Source: Ferruginibacter albus (GTDB taxonomy: Bacteria; Bacteroidota; Bacteroidia; Chitinophagales; Chitinophagaceae). Taken from it: DNA of 64,000 nucleotides. Shown here piece by piece: positions 1-7,764 of this stretch; position 1 is the stretch's first letter; each line of letters starts with the position of its first letter. The stretch lies in assembly GCF_020042285.1 (NCBI RefSeq), contig NZ_CP083388.1, positions 3,436,001-3,500,000 on the forward strand. The letters are read 5' to 3'. The notes beneath the pieces are model-generated. The model did no database searches. It was not told where the DNA came from and was given only the letters and a program-made list of their open reading frames with translations. The translations under genes and the position numbers were made by a program.

Positions 1-53
1 ATCTTTGCACTATAGCTAACTGCTCCGTGGAGGTTCGACCCCTCCCCCTACAG
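1..53 (+). tRNA. 3' portion of a tRNA-like gene, cut by the window edge
   Basis: A perfect 5-bp T-stem (29-33 with 41-45) encloses the canonical loop TTCGACC at 34-40. It is followed by a 7-nt acceptor 3' strand (46-52) and a G at the discriminator position (53). No CCA is encoded, which is common in this phylum. The 5' acceptor strand and D-arm lie before the window. The anticodon arm implied by a 5-nt variable loop contains a C-C mismatch, so no isotype is assigned. A tmRNA 3' end is an alternative. Confidence 0.5.
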
Positions 54-54
54 C

Positions 55-88
55 AAAAAGCCTTTGTGAAATTCACAAAGGCTTTTTT
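55..88 (+). terminator. Rho-independent terminator, probably bidirectional
   Basis: A long perfect stem (AAAAAGCCTTTGTGAA pairing with TTCACAAAGGCTTTTT) is followed by a T-run. It lies between the tRNA-like gene and the convergent phosphatase gene. The A-run on the left side becomes a T-tract on the minus strand, so it can serve both. Confidence 0.9.
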
Positions 89-102
89 ATTTCCAATAAG
101 TT

Positions 103-834
103 CTAGATATACCTGCCATGTTCATTTGGATAAAAACTAAACACAGGCTTGCTTTGCCAAAATTGTTTTGACTGAACATTGATTGCCGAAAGCTTTCCTT
201 TAAAAGCGGCGCCGGTATCAATATTCCAAACATTATACGCCTGTATAGGAACATCTATTTTATACTTCACCGTAGGCGTGTGTCCAATATATATCTCGTT
301 AAAAAGCTGTAACCGTTTAGGAAAAAAAGGAGAACTGACCGGCAAGCTTTTATCCATAGCGATCGCCATTTCCCAAAGTGTTCTATCCCATGTATAATTA
401 GCCGGATACCGCTCATGCTGCGGACCTCTTAACGAGGAAAACCCTGCATGTATGAACAACTTATTATCATCATCTACATAATAATCCCGTAAGCGTTCCA
501 AGAAATTAATATGTTGTTTCTTTTTTGTTTTCGTTATCCCAGCATAACTTTTTATAGTTGCTTCACCCCCACTCGAAAACCAAAGCTCATTTACAGTTCC
601 TGTTTGCAACCATTCCAGGCACCATACATCATGATTGCCTTTAATGAATATGCAGGACTGTTTTGATTCCAACTCCATTAAAAAATCAATTACGCCTGAA
701 GCTTCGCTCCAGCCATCTACATAATCTCCTAAAAAAATAATGGTATCTTCTTTTTGTAAAGGCATAACAGCCAAAAGTTCCTGCAATGCTTTTAATCCAC
801 CATGAATATCACCAATAGCAAATACTTGTCTCAT
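103..834 (-). CDS. PPP-family metallophosphoesterase (Ser/Thr phosphatase or Ap4A hydrolase type)
   Basis: This is a calcineurin-like phosphoesterase of the PPP superfamily. The metal-binding motifs appear in order: GDIHG (residues 8-12), GDYVDG (36-41), GNHD (66-69), then a HAGF and an IGHTP histidine motif in the C-terminal half. The family hydrolyses phosphoprotein or dinucleoside polyphosphate substrates with two metal ions; the substrate here cannot be told from sequence. About 243 residues, no signal peptide, so cytoplasmic. The reading frame extends to a TTG at 849, but the ATG at 834 puts the first motif at the usual distance from the N-terminus and is preferred. It is a single-gene unit convergent with the upstream tRNA-like gene. 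Confidence 0.85.
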   Translation of the reverse strand: MRQVFAIGDIHGGLKALQELLAVMPLQKEDTIIFLGDYVDGWSEASGVIDFLMELESKQSCIFIKGNHDVWCLEWLQTGTVNELWFSSGGEATIKSYAGITKTKKKQHINFLERLRDYYVDDDNKLFIHAGFSSLRGPQHERYPANYTWDRTLWEMAIAMDKSLPVSSPFFPKRLQLFNEIYIGHTPTVKYKIDVPIQAYNVWNIDTGAAFKGKLSAINVQSKQFWQSKPVFSFYPNEHGRYI

Positions 835-967
835 AATTATTGTAAGCAATAGTTTTCAACTTAAATATGCTAACATCAATTTAAGAGAAAACAAGTTGAT
901 CAATTTACCTTAAATATTTTATATATATAATGCGAGAAAGATAGATGATATGCATTTCATTACCAAA

Positions 968-999
968 TTGTTTACTCATACGCAGAGGTTTTATATTTG
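968..999 (+). promoter_or_regulatory. Bacteroidota-type promoter of trmB
   Basis: The -7 element TATATTTG (992-999, matching TAnnTTTG) has a TTG at 968-970 as a candidate -33 element, 21 bp upstream. The ATG is 6 bp after the -7 box, so transcription would start at about the start codon. Confidence 0.65.
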
Positions 1000-1005
1000 C
1001 AGGTT

Positions 1006-1713
1006 ATGGGTCAAAAAAAACTGCTGCGTTTTGCCGCAATAAAAACTTTTGCCAATGTTTTGGAATATCCTGAAGGAATGCAGGGACAATGGAATACTTT
1101 TTTTAAAAATGATCATCCTATTGTATTGGAGTTGGCTTGTGGCAGAGGAGAATATACCGTTAACCTTGCGAAATTATATACTGATAAAAACTTTATTGGC
1201 ATAGATATCAAAGGAAACCGTATTTATATTGGTGCAAAAAAATGTTTGGATGAAAATATTACCAACGCTGCTTTTGTACGTACGCAAATAGAAAAATTAC
1301 CGGATTATTTTTCGGTGAATGAAGTAGATGAAATATGGATAACTTTTCCTGATCCGCAATTAAGAACTTCCCGTGCAAAAAAACGCTTGACCCACCCACG
1401 CTTTTTACGTTTATATAAAAAACTTTTAAAGCCGGATGGCTTTATTCATTTAAAAACAGATTCTCCCGATCTGTATAATTTTACGAAGTTGGTAATAGAA
1501 TTGTATCAATTAATATTAATTGATGATTGCGATGATGTATATGCAAAAAGCAATAATGAAGAATTAAAAATCAAAACTCATTATGAAGGATTGGACATTG
1601 CACAAAGCGATAAAATATTTTATCTTAAATTTAAATTGCCTGAGATCATTATTGATAAAGATGAAGCATTAACACAGTTATTACAGCATGAGCAAAGTAA
1701 AATTGAAGGATAA
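1006..1713 (+). CDS. trmB: tRNA (guanine-N7-)-methyltransferase TrmB
   Basis: SAM-dependent enzyme forming m7G46 in the tRNA variable loop. The SAM-binding motif is LELACGRGEY, followed by a GIDIKGNR strand-loop and the family signature ITFPDP. The segment after FPDP reads QLRTSRAKKRL rather than the common W-P-rich version, but keeps the basic residues. An in-frame TTG lies at 997, inside the promoter -7 box, so the ATG at 1006 is the start. About 235 residues, normal for the family. Its last 26 bases overlap the alkyltransferase-like gene, suggesting translational coupling. Confidence 0.93.
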   Translation: MGQKKLLRFAAIKTFANVLEYPEGMQGQWNTFFKNDHPIVLELACGRGEYTVNLAKLYTDKNFIGIDIKGNRIYIGAKKCLDENITNAAFVRTQIEKLPDYFSVNEVDEIWITFPDPQLRTSRAKKRLTHPRFLRLYKKLLKPDGFIHLKTDSPDLYNFTKLVIELYQLILIDDCDDVYAKSNNEELKIKTHYEGLDIAQSDKIFYLKFKLPEIIIDKDEALTQLLQHEQSKIEG

Positions 1714-2095
1714 AAAAACACCGATCAAAAAAGCCATTGATCTTCCTGTTGAAGGGAAGGCAAAAGAATATTCTTTTTTTAAAGATGTATATGATGTAGT
1801 ACGTCAAATTCCCAAAGGGAGGGTAACCTCATATGGTGCTATTGCTACTTATCTTGGAACAAAATTATCTGCCCGCATGGTAGGCTGGGCAATGAATGCA
1901 GCAGGTTTTGCCAAACCAAAAGTTCCTGCTCACCGGGTAGTTAACCGTAATGGAATGTTAACAGGTAAGCATCATTTTGCTACACCAACACTAATGGAAG
2001 AATTATTGAAAAAAGAAAAAATTGAAGTAAAGAAGGATACTGTTGTAAAATTTAAAGAACTGTTTTGGGATCCTGCAACAGAATTATCTATATAA
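1688..2095 (+). CDS. Alkyltransferase-like (ATL) protein, MGMT family without the active cysteine
   Basis: The protein has the DNA-binding domain of O6-alkylguanine-DNA alkyltransferases: an N-terminal helix-turn-helix (KGRVTSYGAIA, residues 43-53), an Arg-finger region (SARMVGWAM, 61-69), and the active-site loop. In MGMT that loop is P-C-H-R-V; here it is P-A-H-R-V, with Ala81 replacing the methyl-accepting Cys, while His82 and Arg83 are kept. Known ATL proteins (yeast Atl1, E. coli YbaZ) carry Trp at that position, bind O6-alkylguanine and recruit nucleotide excision repair. An Ala version should likewise be non-catalytic. 135 residues, with a Lys-rich N-terminal extension. It overlaps trmB by 26 bp. 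Confidence 0.85.
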   Translation: MSKVKLKDKKTPIKKAIDLPVEGKAKEYSFFKDVYDVVRQIPKGRVTSYGAIATYLGTKLSARMVGWAMNAAGFAKPKVPAHRVVNRNGMLTGKHHFATPTLMEELLKKEKIEVKKDTVVKFKELFWDPATELSI

Positions 2096-2100
2096 ATATA

Positions 2101-2136
2101 AAAAGCCACAGTTCTACAACTGTGGACTTAGCTTTT
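2101..2136 (+). terminator. Hairpin between convergent genes, probable terminator
   Basis: Stem CCACAGTT (2106-2113) pairs with AACTGTGG (2118-2125) around a CTAC loop. Outer AAAAGC and GCTTTT segments may extend it, with a bulge on the 3' side. It lies between the stop of the ATL gene and the stop of the convergent deacetylase. The T-tract is not immediately adjacent, which lowers confidence. Confidence 0.5.
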
Positions 2137-2173
2137 ACGTAGAGTTTTAGATAGGCGTACGGATAACAATAAT

Positions 2174-3022
2174 TTACTTCAATCCCGGATAATTAGAAAT
2201 GATATCAAAATCATATTCATCTTTTGCTTTTAATTTTTTCACCAGGTCGCTTAATTGAGAAGAGTCATCTGCATCTGCGTAAACCTGGTCGTGCGCCAAT
2301 AATACCAACTGATCGGGAGTTTTGGTTTTACCCTTTGCAAATACACTATCTATTTGTTGTAAAACTTCATCGCTGGTACTTTCAAGCTTTAAGTTCTTAT
2401 CAAAGTGCCATTCAAGGTCCCATCCAATTGCAGTAAAACCTTTGCTTCGCAAACTATCCGCAGTTGCAGTACTTGCTTTAATATCGGTAGCAGTAATGTT
2501 TTCTGTTCGCCAGATATTTCTACCGGGAGTTCGTACTATTTTATCGGTTAAATGAAGACTATCGGCACATCGGATAAAATCCTTAACAGCAGAATCACTG
2601 CAAGTATAAAATTTTACATACCGATTGTTGAAGGCATGAGAGAAACTATGATTCTCCAATTCAATCATTTTACATTGAACAAGACTGTCAAAAGTAGTTG
2701 TTTGTTCCCTGCTTGCATATACATGTTCGCCAATAATGAACATGGTAATAGGAATTTGCTCCTTCTCTGCAATATGCATCACTTTACGGGTGCCTTTGTT
2801 AGGTCCATCGTCAAACGTTAAGTACAGCGTTTTGCGCTTTTTCTTTTTAGGCGCAGGCTTAACAGCAACTTTTACAGTAGTGTCTTCGTGTGAAATTTTA
2901 ATTGGATGAACTGTAGTAGTTGTTTCATTCTCACGATAGTGACAGGCAGAAAGAACAACAGTAATAAAAATGTTTTTGAAGATGATTGAAGCGGCCTGCT
3001 CAGCTTCGGAACCTTGGTTCAT
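2174..3022 (-). CDS. Polysaccharide deacetylase (NodB-type) lipoprotein
   Basis: A carbohydrate esterase family 4-like protein that would remove acetyl groups from N-acetylated polysaccharide or peptidoglycan. The metal-binding motif TFDDGP is at residues 69-74, and the second motif NHSFSH is at 124-129 (His125, His129). A hydrophobic N-terminal stretch ends in L-S-A-C with Cys27, a plausible lipobox, so it is probably anchored in the outer or inner membrane. A Lys-rich linker (59-64) separates anchor and domain. The N-terminus before the hydrophobic stretch is polar and unusually long for a lipoprotein, and no internal ATG offers a shorter start. Confidence 0.82.
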   Translation of the reverse strand: MNQGSEAEQAASIIFKNIFITVVLSACHYRENETTTTVHPIKISHEDTTVKVAVKPAPKKKKRKTLYLTFDDGPNKGTRKVMHIAEKEQIPITMFIIGEHVYASREQTTTFDSLVQCKMIELENHSFSHAFNNRYVKFYTCSDSAVKDFIRCADSLHLTDKIVRTPGRNIWRTENITATDIKASTATADSLRSKGFTAIGWDLEWHFDKNLKLESTSDEVLQQIDSVFAKGKTKTPDQLVLLAHDQVYADADDSSQLSDLVKKLKAKDEYDFDIISNYPGLK

Positions 3023-3296
3023 AAATGTTTGGGTAAAATTTGGTACTATGAAGATATTATTGCAAACAGGTGTTTTGCAAGTTTTTGATGTTAAGAATTA
3101 TGTAAAGCATGTTTGCAACAAACTGTACCATATTTTGTTCTTCATGGCAAACCTATTAGCAATTAAATGAATGTTGATGACTGGAATTGACTTTAGCAAC
3201 ACTTATTAATTTATTAATAATGCACTATAATTTTAAATAGACTTTTTTGCAGTAAATCAGTTATTTTGCAATCTATTGACATTGCTTTAAATCAGA

Positions 3297-4073
3297 ATGA
3301 GTTACGAAATTAAACAAGACGGGAAATTTAAGTTTATTGAAGAGGGCGAAGGCGAGCCATTGTTATTACTTCATGGATTGTTTGGTGCATTAAGCAATTT
3401 TAAAGACCTGATTGAATATTTCAGCCGGTCTTATAAGGTAATTGTACCGATGTTACCGTTGCTGGAAATGGATCTGCTGCATACATCTGTTGGCGGTTTA
3501 CAAAAGTTTGTTCAAAAATTTGTTGAGCATCGCAAGTATAATAACATTCATTTGTTAGGCAATTCATTGGGTGGGCACGTTGCGTTGGTGTATATTTTAA
3601 AACATCCCGAAAAAATAAAAACGCTGACCCTTACAGGAAGCTCTGGTTTATTTGAAAACGGCATGGGTGATACTTATCCCAAACGCGGCGACAAGGAATA
3701 CATCCGTAAAAAAACTGAGCTTACGTTTTACGATCCTGCCATGGCAACTGATGAATTGGTGAATGAAGTATTTGAAATAACCAATAATCGTATAAAGGTT
3801 ATCAAAATAATTGCCCTGGCAAAAAGCGCTATTCGCAATAACCTGGGTGATGAATTGAAAGAAATAAAACAACCTACCTGTCTCATTTGGGGTAATAACG
3901 ATGGTATTACACCTCCATTTGTAGCAGAAGAATTTCATAAATTAATTCCTAATAGCGAGCTGCATTTTATCGATAAATGTGGTCATGCTCCTATGATGGA
4001 AGTGCCGCAAGAGTTCAATAAAGTGCTGGAGACTTTTTTGGCAAGCCATAAAAAAGAATTACCCGTAGTTTAA
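3297..4073 (+). CDS. Alpha/beta-fold hydrolase
   Basis: Single-domain alpha/beta hydrolase of 258 residues. The oxyanion-hole motif LLHGLFG is at 24-30, the nucleophile elbow GNSLGG puts Ser at 90, the acid is Asp202 in WGNNDG, and the base is His230 in CGHAPM. The triad is complete, so it should be an active esterase, lipase or related hydrolase. No signal peptide is visible, suggesting a cytoplasmic enzyme. The substrate is not deducible. It stands alone, with about 270 bp of AT-rich sequence upstream that shows no clear TAnnTTTG box. Confidence 0.82.
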   Translation: MSYEIKQDGKFKFIEEGEGEPLLLLHGLFGALSNFKDLIEYFSRSYKVIVPMLPLLEMDLLHTSVGGLQKFVQKFVEHRKYNNIHLLGNSLGGHVALVYILKHPEKIKTLTLTGSSGLFENGMGDTYPKRGDKEYIRKKTELTFYDPAMATDELVNEVFEITNNRIKVIKIIALAKSAIRNNLGDELKEIKQPTCLIWGNNDGITPPFVAEEFHKLIPNSELHFIDKCGHAPMMEVPQEFNKVLETFLASHKKELPVV

Positions 4074-4140
4074 CATATTTTTCTTTTTAATACTTTAAAC
4101 AGGAGAATTGCGTTACTATCTTAGCAGTAACATTCTTATT

Positions 4141-4803
4141 ATGTTAACCACAGATTTCATAAACAACTCAATACCTCGCTTACACCCGAACGACTCGGTA
4201 AATAAGGCATTGCAGCTGATGAATGATTTTAGGGTAGAGCATTTACCTGTTGTTTCCAACGAAAAATATTTAGGATTGGTTAGTGAAAACAATTTGCTGG
4301 AAGCAGAAGATGAAACCATTACATTGGAAACTTTACAGGAAAGTTTTTTGCTACAGTATGTAAATGAGAACGAACATTTTCTTTCTGCAGTAAGTTTCTC
4401 CAATCAATTTGATACTTCTATTGTACCGGTCATTAACGAAGAAAAAGAATTGACCGGCGTTATTACTACGGCTAATCTTTTAAAGTTATTAGGTAATTTT
4501 TCAGGAGCGGATGCAATCGCCGGGATCATTGTGCTGCAAATGGAACGGCACCAGTTTGCTATTTCAGAGATCAGCCGTATTGTTGAAAGCAACGATGCTA
4601 CCATATTGCACCTCAATACTGTTATCCACCCCGATACTGGCATACTAACGGTTACGCTTCAGTTAAATAAAAAGGAAGTAGCTTCTATTGTTAACACCTT
4701 TGAACGGTATGAATATAATATAGTCGGCTACTTCGGTAATGAAAAATTTGAGAACGACATTCACAGTAACTTCCGCCATCTAATGAATTACCTCGACATT
4801 TAA
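4141..4803 (+). CDS. CBS-domain protein with C-terminal ACT-like domain
   Basis: Two tandem CBS motifs occupy roughly residues 1-120; the repeated pattern is a hydrophobic A-L-Q-L-M helix, then H-L-P-V-V and G-L-V/I strands. CBS pairs bind adenine nucleotides and usually regulate a partner protein. The C-terminal 80 residues show an alternating strand/helix pattern resembling an ACT domain, as in AcuB-like proteins (inference). The frame extends to a TTG at 4108, but the ATG at 4141 begins exactly at the first CBS helix and is preferred. The partner is unknown; nadK follows after an intergenic palindrome. Confidence 0.75.
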   Translation: MLTTDFINNSIPRLHPNDSVNKALQLMNDFRVEHLPVVSNEKYLGLVSENNLLEAEDETITLETLQESFLLQYVNENEHFLSAVSFSNQFDTSIVPVINEEKELTGVITTANLLKLLGNFSGADAIAGIIVLQMERHQFAISEISRIVESNDATILHLNTVIHPDTGILTVTLQLNKKEVASIVNTFERYEYNIVGYFGNEKFENDIHSNFRHLMNYLDI

Positions 4804-4809
4804 TTTCTA

Positions 4810-4890
4810 TTTCACGTAACTAAACAAAGAATACAAGTACACAAAGCAAACCTTTGTTACATTATGTTTCATTGTGAACTTTGTGAAATA
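4810..4890. repeat. Intergenic imperfect palindrome, family 1 copy A
   Basis: The ends are TTTCACGTAAC and the complementary-like CTTTGTGAAAT, with internal ACAAAGAATAC and GTACACAAAG blocks. It shares its layout and wording with copies at 24383-24466 and 27203-27286 and more distantly 29620-29716. Non-coding; function unknown. Confidence 0.7.
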
Positions 4891-4928
4891 AACATATTTT
4901 TACGTTAAGATTCAGTATTTTACATTAC

Positions 4929-5807
4929 ATGCGTATAGCAATTTACAGTCGCGGAATAGAAAATAATCAGCATAACGATATGGCGTTGTTGTTGAAAGAA
5001 TTGAATTCATATAAAGCAGAGCCGGTTTTCTCGCAAGATTTCTTCAACCAGTTTTATTCTGCCATCAATATAAAAGGTAAATATTCCACTTTTACCTCTG
5101 CAGACGATTTGAATGAATCCATTGATTGCCTTATCAGCCTTGGTGGTGATGGCACTTTGCTGGATACTGTTACCATGGTTAAAGATAAAGGCATCCCTGT
5201 ATTAGGCATTAACTATGGACGCTTGGGATTTTTAGCAAATATTGGTAAAGAGGAATTACATTCTGCCATCCAGTCGTTAGTTGAGAGAACATATGTTTTA
5301 GATAAAAGAACATTGATTCACCTGGATGGTGATATTCCATTGTTCAATGGAATGCCCTATGCACTGAACGAATTTACGCTTCAGAAAAAAGATTCATCAT
5401 CAATGATAAAGATTCATACTTATTTGAATGGTGAATTTCTAAACACTTATTGGGCTGATGGATTGATTGTTGCCACACCAACCGGCTCTACAGGTTATTC
5501 CTTAAGCTGTAATGGCCCCGTTGTTTTTCCTGAAAGCAAAAGTTTTGTAATTACACCTATTGCACCCCATAACTTAAACATACGTCCCATCGTAATTCCT
5601 GACGATAATATTATTTCATTTGAAGTAGAAGGAAGAACAGACAGCTATATTTGTACATTGGATAGTCGCAGGCAGGTTGTTCCAAAAGAAGCGCAGTTAG
5701 CAGTTAAAAAAGAGAGCTTCGAAATAAACCTTATCCGCTTAAACGAAAATAATTTCCTCCAAACACTTCGCAACAAATTAATGTGGGGAGCAGATAAAAG
5801 AAATTAA
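4929..5807 (+). CDS. nadK: NAD kinase
   Basis: ATP-dependent NAD+ kinase producing NADP+. The signature GGDGT is at residues 72-76, the GINYGRLGFLA segment follows, the NE pair (147-148) contacts the nucleotide, and the glycine-rich TPTGSTGY is at 183-190. These are the diagnostic motifs of the PpnK family. 292 residues, full length. It directly precedes the porG-uppS-bamA block, an arrangement common in this phylum. No clear promoter element stands out beyond AT-rich sequence before the ATG. Confidence 0.95.
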   Translation: MRIAIYSRGIENNQHNDMALLLKELNSYKAEPVFSQDFFNQFYSAINIKGKYSTFTSADDLNESIDCLISLGGDGTLLDTVTMVKDKGIPVLGINYGRLGFLANIGKEELHSAIQSLVERTYVLDKRTLIHLDGDIPLFNGMPYALNEFTLQKKDSSSMIKIHTYLNGEFLNTYWADGLIVATPTGSTGYSLSCNGPVVFPESKSFVITPIAPHNLNIRPIVIPDDNIISFEVEGRTDSYICTLDSRRQVVPKEAQLAVKKESFEINLIRLNENNFLQTLRNKLMWGADKRN

Positions 5808-5884
5808 AATGTTGCAGGCTTGTTAATCTCTTTTATAACATGGCAACAATATTGCTATACATACGTTTTTGAGCAACAATGCGT

Positions 5885-5892
5885 TATTTTTG
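5885..5892 (+). promoter_or_regulatory. -7 promoter element before porG
   Basis: TATTTTTG matches TAnnTTTG and ends 5 bp before the porG ATG at 5898, implying a leaderless or near-leaderless transcript. No well-spaced -33 TTTG is obvious. Confidence 0.6.
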
Positions 5893-5897
5893 CAACC

Positions 5898-6758
5898 ATG
5901 AAAAAGAAAACCATTATCATCCTTTTCGCCGTTGTGGTAGGTTTTAATGCCCATGCACAATTTGGCGAATTTTTACAGGGTGAATTTGGTTTTACTGCGG
6001 GCGTGTCGAATTATTTTGGCGATCTAAACCCCAGCTCCTCCTTTAGCCATCCGAAACCTGCAGTTGGTATCTTTTACTTAAAGCAATTTAATAATTACCT
6101 CGGCATGCGGGTAAGTGCACATTATACCCAATTAGGATACAGCGATATCTATAATAATAACAGTTTTCAAAGATTAAGAAACTTAAGCTTCAATACCGAT
6201 ATCTGGGAGCTGGCAGTGCATGGCGATTTCAATTTTTTTAAATTCGTTCCTGGAGATGATAAATATTTTTTCACTCCTTTTATATCTATTGGTGCCGGCA
6301 TTTTTACGTATGATCCTTATGCCTATGTACAAGGCCGCAAAGTTTATCTTCGTCCACTCGGTACCGAAGGACAAAATATTAATTATAAAGATGCAGAAGG
6401 AAATGTTCGCTCTCCTTATGGCTCAATGGCCTTTTGTTTCCCTGTTGGTATTGGCATAAAATATAATATCAGCAACCGAACTAATCTTTCTTTTCAAATA
6501 ACACATCGCCTTACTAATACTGATTATATTGATGATGTAAGTACCACTTATGTTGGTGCGGATAAATTTCCTACCCTACCCAATGGTCAACCTTCGGATG
6601 CGGGCTTATTACAAGACCGCAGCTATAATTATGGCACTCCTATTGGTGTTGAAGGGCGTCAAAGAGGCTGGAGCAAGCAAAAAGATCAATATATTATTGC
6701 AGAAATAGGGCTTTCTTTTACTTTTAGCGATTATCGTTGTCCTTCGGCAGAATATTAA
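5898..6758 (+). CDS. porG: PorG-like outer-membrane beta-barrel protein (DUF6089 type)
   Basis: The signal peptide is MKKKTIIILFAVVVGFNAHA, followed by Q at the mature end. The rest is rich in alternating aromatic/hydrophobic strands and ends in a strand-like FTFSDY segment, fitting a small outer-membrane barrel. Residues near the N-terminus (GFTAGVSNYFGDLNP) resemble the DUF6089 start. In Porphyromonas gingivalis the gene beside uppS, bamA and two skp/ompH genes is porG (PG0189), needed for type IX secretion. The same gene order here supports the assignment by synteny. Longer upstream frames run through the promoter, so the ATG at 5898 is chosen. No other T9SS gene is in the window. Confidence 0.72.
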   Translation: MKKKTIIILFAVVVGFNAHAQFGEFLQGEFGFTAGVSNYFGDLNPSSSFSHPKPAVGIFYLKQFNNYLGMRVSAHYTQLGYSDIYNNNSFQRLRNLSFNTDIWELAVHGDFNFFKFVPGDDKYFFTPFISIGAGIFTYDPYAYVQGRKVYLRPLGTEGQNINYKDAEGNVRSPYGSMAFCFPVGIGIKYNISNRTNLSFQITHRLTNTDYIDDVSTTYVGADKFPTLPNGQPSDAGLLQDRSYNYGTPIGVEGRQRGWSKQKDQYIIAEIGLSFTFSDYRCPSAEY

Positions 6759-6789
6759 TGGCTAACCCTTTATTGCAACTAAATTTCAT

Positions 6790-6797
6790 TACTTTTG
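6790..6797 (+). promoter_or_regulatory. -7 promoter element before uppS
   Basis: TACTTTTG matches TAnnTTTG, with TTG at 6773-6775 upstream as a possible but short-spaced -33 element. The predicted leader is about 42 nt to the uppS ATG. Confidence 0.5.
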
Positions 6798-6845
6798 CCC
6801 GCCAGAGTCAGGTGTAAAAGCCTGACCTGCTAATTTTTAGACTTA

Positions 6846-7592
6846 ATGAGTTTGAAAGATTCTATAAATAAAGATCTTCTGCCATCGCACATCGCAATTA
6901 TTATGGATGGCAATGGACGCTGGGCAAAAGAAAAAGGTGAAGACAGGCTATTTGGACATTTCCATGGAGTTGAGAGTGTGCGGGCTAATGTAGAAGGTTG
7001 CGCAGAATTGGGTGTACAATATCTTACTTTATACGCATTTAGCACCGAAAATTGGGACAGACCTGAATATGAAGTAAAAGGACTAATGGAATTATTGGTA
7101 GATACCATCCGTAAAGAAGTACCTACGCTTAACAAAAACAATATTAAGCTGCATGTAATTGGCGATATCAGCATGTTGCCCGGCAATGCTCAAAATGAGT
7201 TAGCAGAAGCAATAAATGAAACAAGCGCCAATACCGGCTTGAACCTGATAATGGCATTGAGTTACAGCAGCAAATGGGAAATACAACAAGCACTTAAGCA
7301 AATTGTAACAGAGGCGGCAGATGGAAGATTGACACCAGGTGATGTAACCCAGGAAACATTTAAAAATTACCTGGCTACCAAAAATTTTCCTGATCCCGAA
7401 CTGATGATAAGAACCAGTGGCGAACATAGAATTAGTAATTTTTTATTATATCAACTGGCTTATGCAGAATTGTATTTTACAGATGTTCGCTGGCCTGATT
7501 TCAGAAAAGAAAATTTATACGAGGCTATCATAGATTTTCAAAACAGGGAGCGTCGTTTTGGTAAAACCAGTGACCAGGTACAGGCACAATAG
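6846..7592 (+). CDS. uppS: Undecaprenyl diphosphate synthase (cis-prenyltransferase)
   Basis: Makes the C55 lipid carrier precursor for peptidoglycan and surface glycans. Diagnostic motifs: HIAIIMDGNGRWAK with catalytic Asp21, the STENW block, and the C-terminal RTSGEHRISNFLLYQ and ELYFTDVRWPDF blocks. 248 residues, typical. It lies between the PorG-like gene and bamA in the conserved envelope block. Confidence 0.95.
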   Translation: MSLKDSINKDLLPSHIAIIMDGNGRWAKEKGEDRLFGHFHGVESVRANVEGCAELGVQYLTLYAFSTENWDRPEYEVKGLMELLVDTIRKEVPTLNKNNIKLHVIGDISMLPGNAQNELAEAINETSANTGLNLIMALSYSSKWEIQQALKQIVTEAADGRLTPGDVTQETFKNYLATKNFPDPELMIRTSGEHRISNFLLYQLAYAELYFTDVRWPDFRKENLYEAIIDFQNRERRFGKTSDQVQAQ

Positions 7593-7668
7593 TGAAAACG
7601 TGAGAGGTGAAACGTGAGAAATGAATACGTCAACATTAACAGCTCACTGCTTACGATTCACCCTTAAA
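7593..7668. repeat. Degenerate intergenic palindrome (GTGAAACGTGAG type)
   Basis: The left arm contains GGTGAAACGTGAGAAATGA. The right arm (AGCTCACTGCTTACGATTCACC) is its imperfect reverse complement. It sits between uppS and bamA; non-coding, no function known. The following stretch up to bamA is AT-rich without a clear promoter. Confidence 0.5.
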
Positions 7669-7764
7669 GTTTTAAGTCATTGATTCTAAAAAAGCTAAAC
7701 AATTTTCATTTAACAATTCGTTTTCATAATTGCAAGTAATTTGCCGACCGTAAAAAAACAGTTA

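Noticed and set aside
1..53. tmRNA or a specific tRNA isotype
   Set aside because: The T-arm is clear but the acceptor 5' strand is missing, the anticodon arm has a mismatch, and no tag reading frame is visible, so no isotype or tmRNA identity is claimed.
2970..3170. Small ORF opposite the deacetylase start
   Set aside because: It overlaps the coding start of the real minus-strand gene and has no protein-like features.
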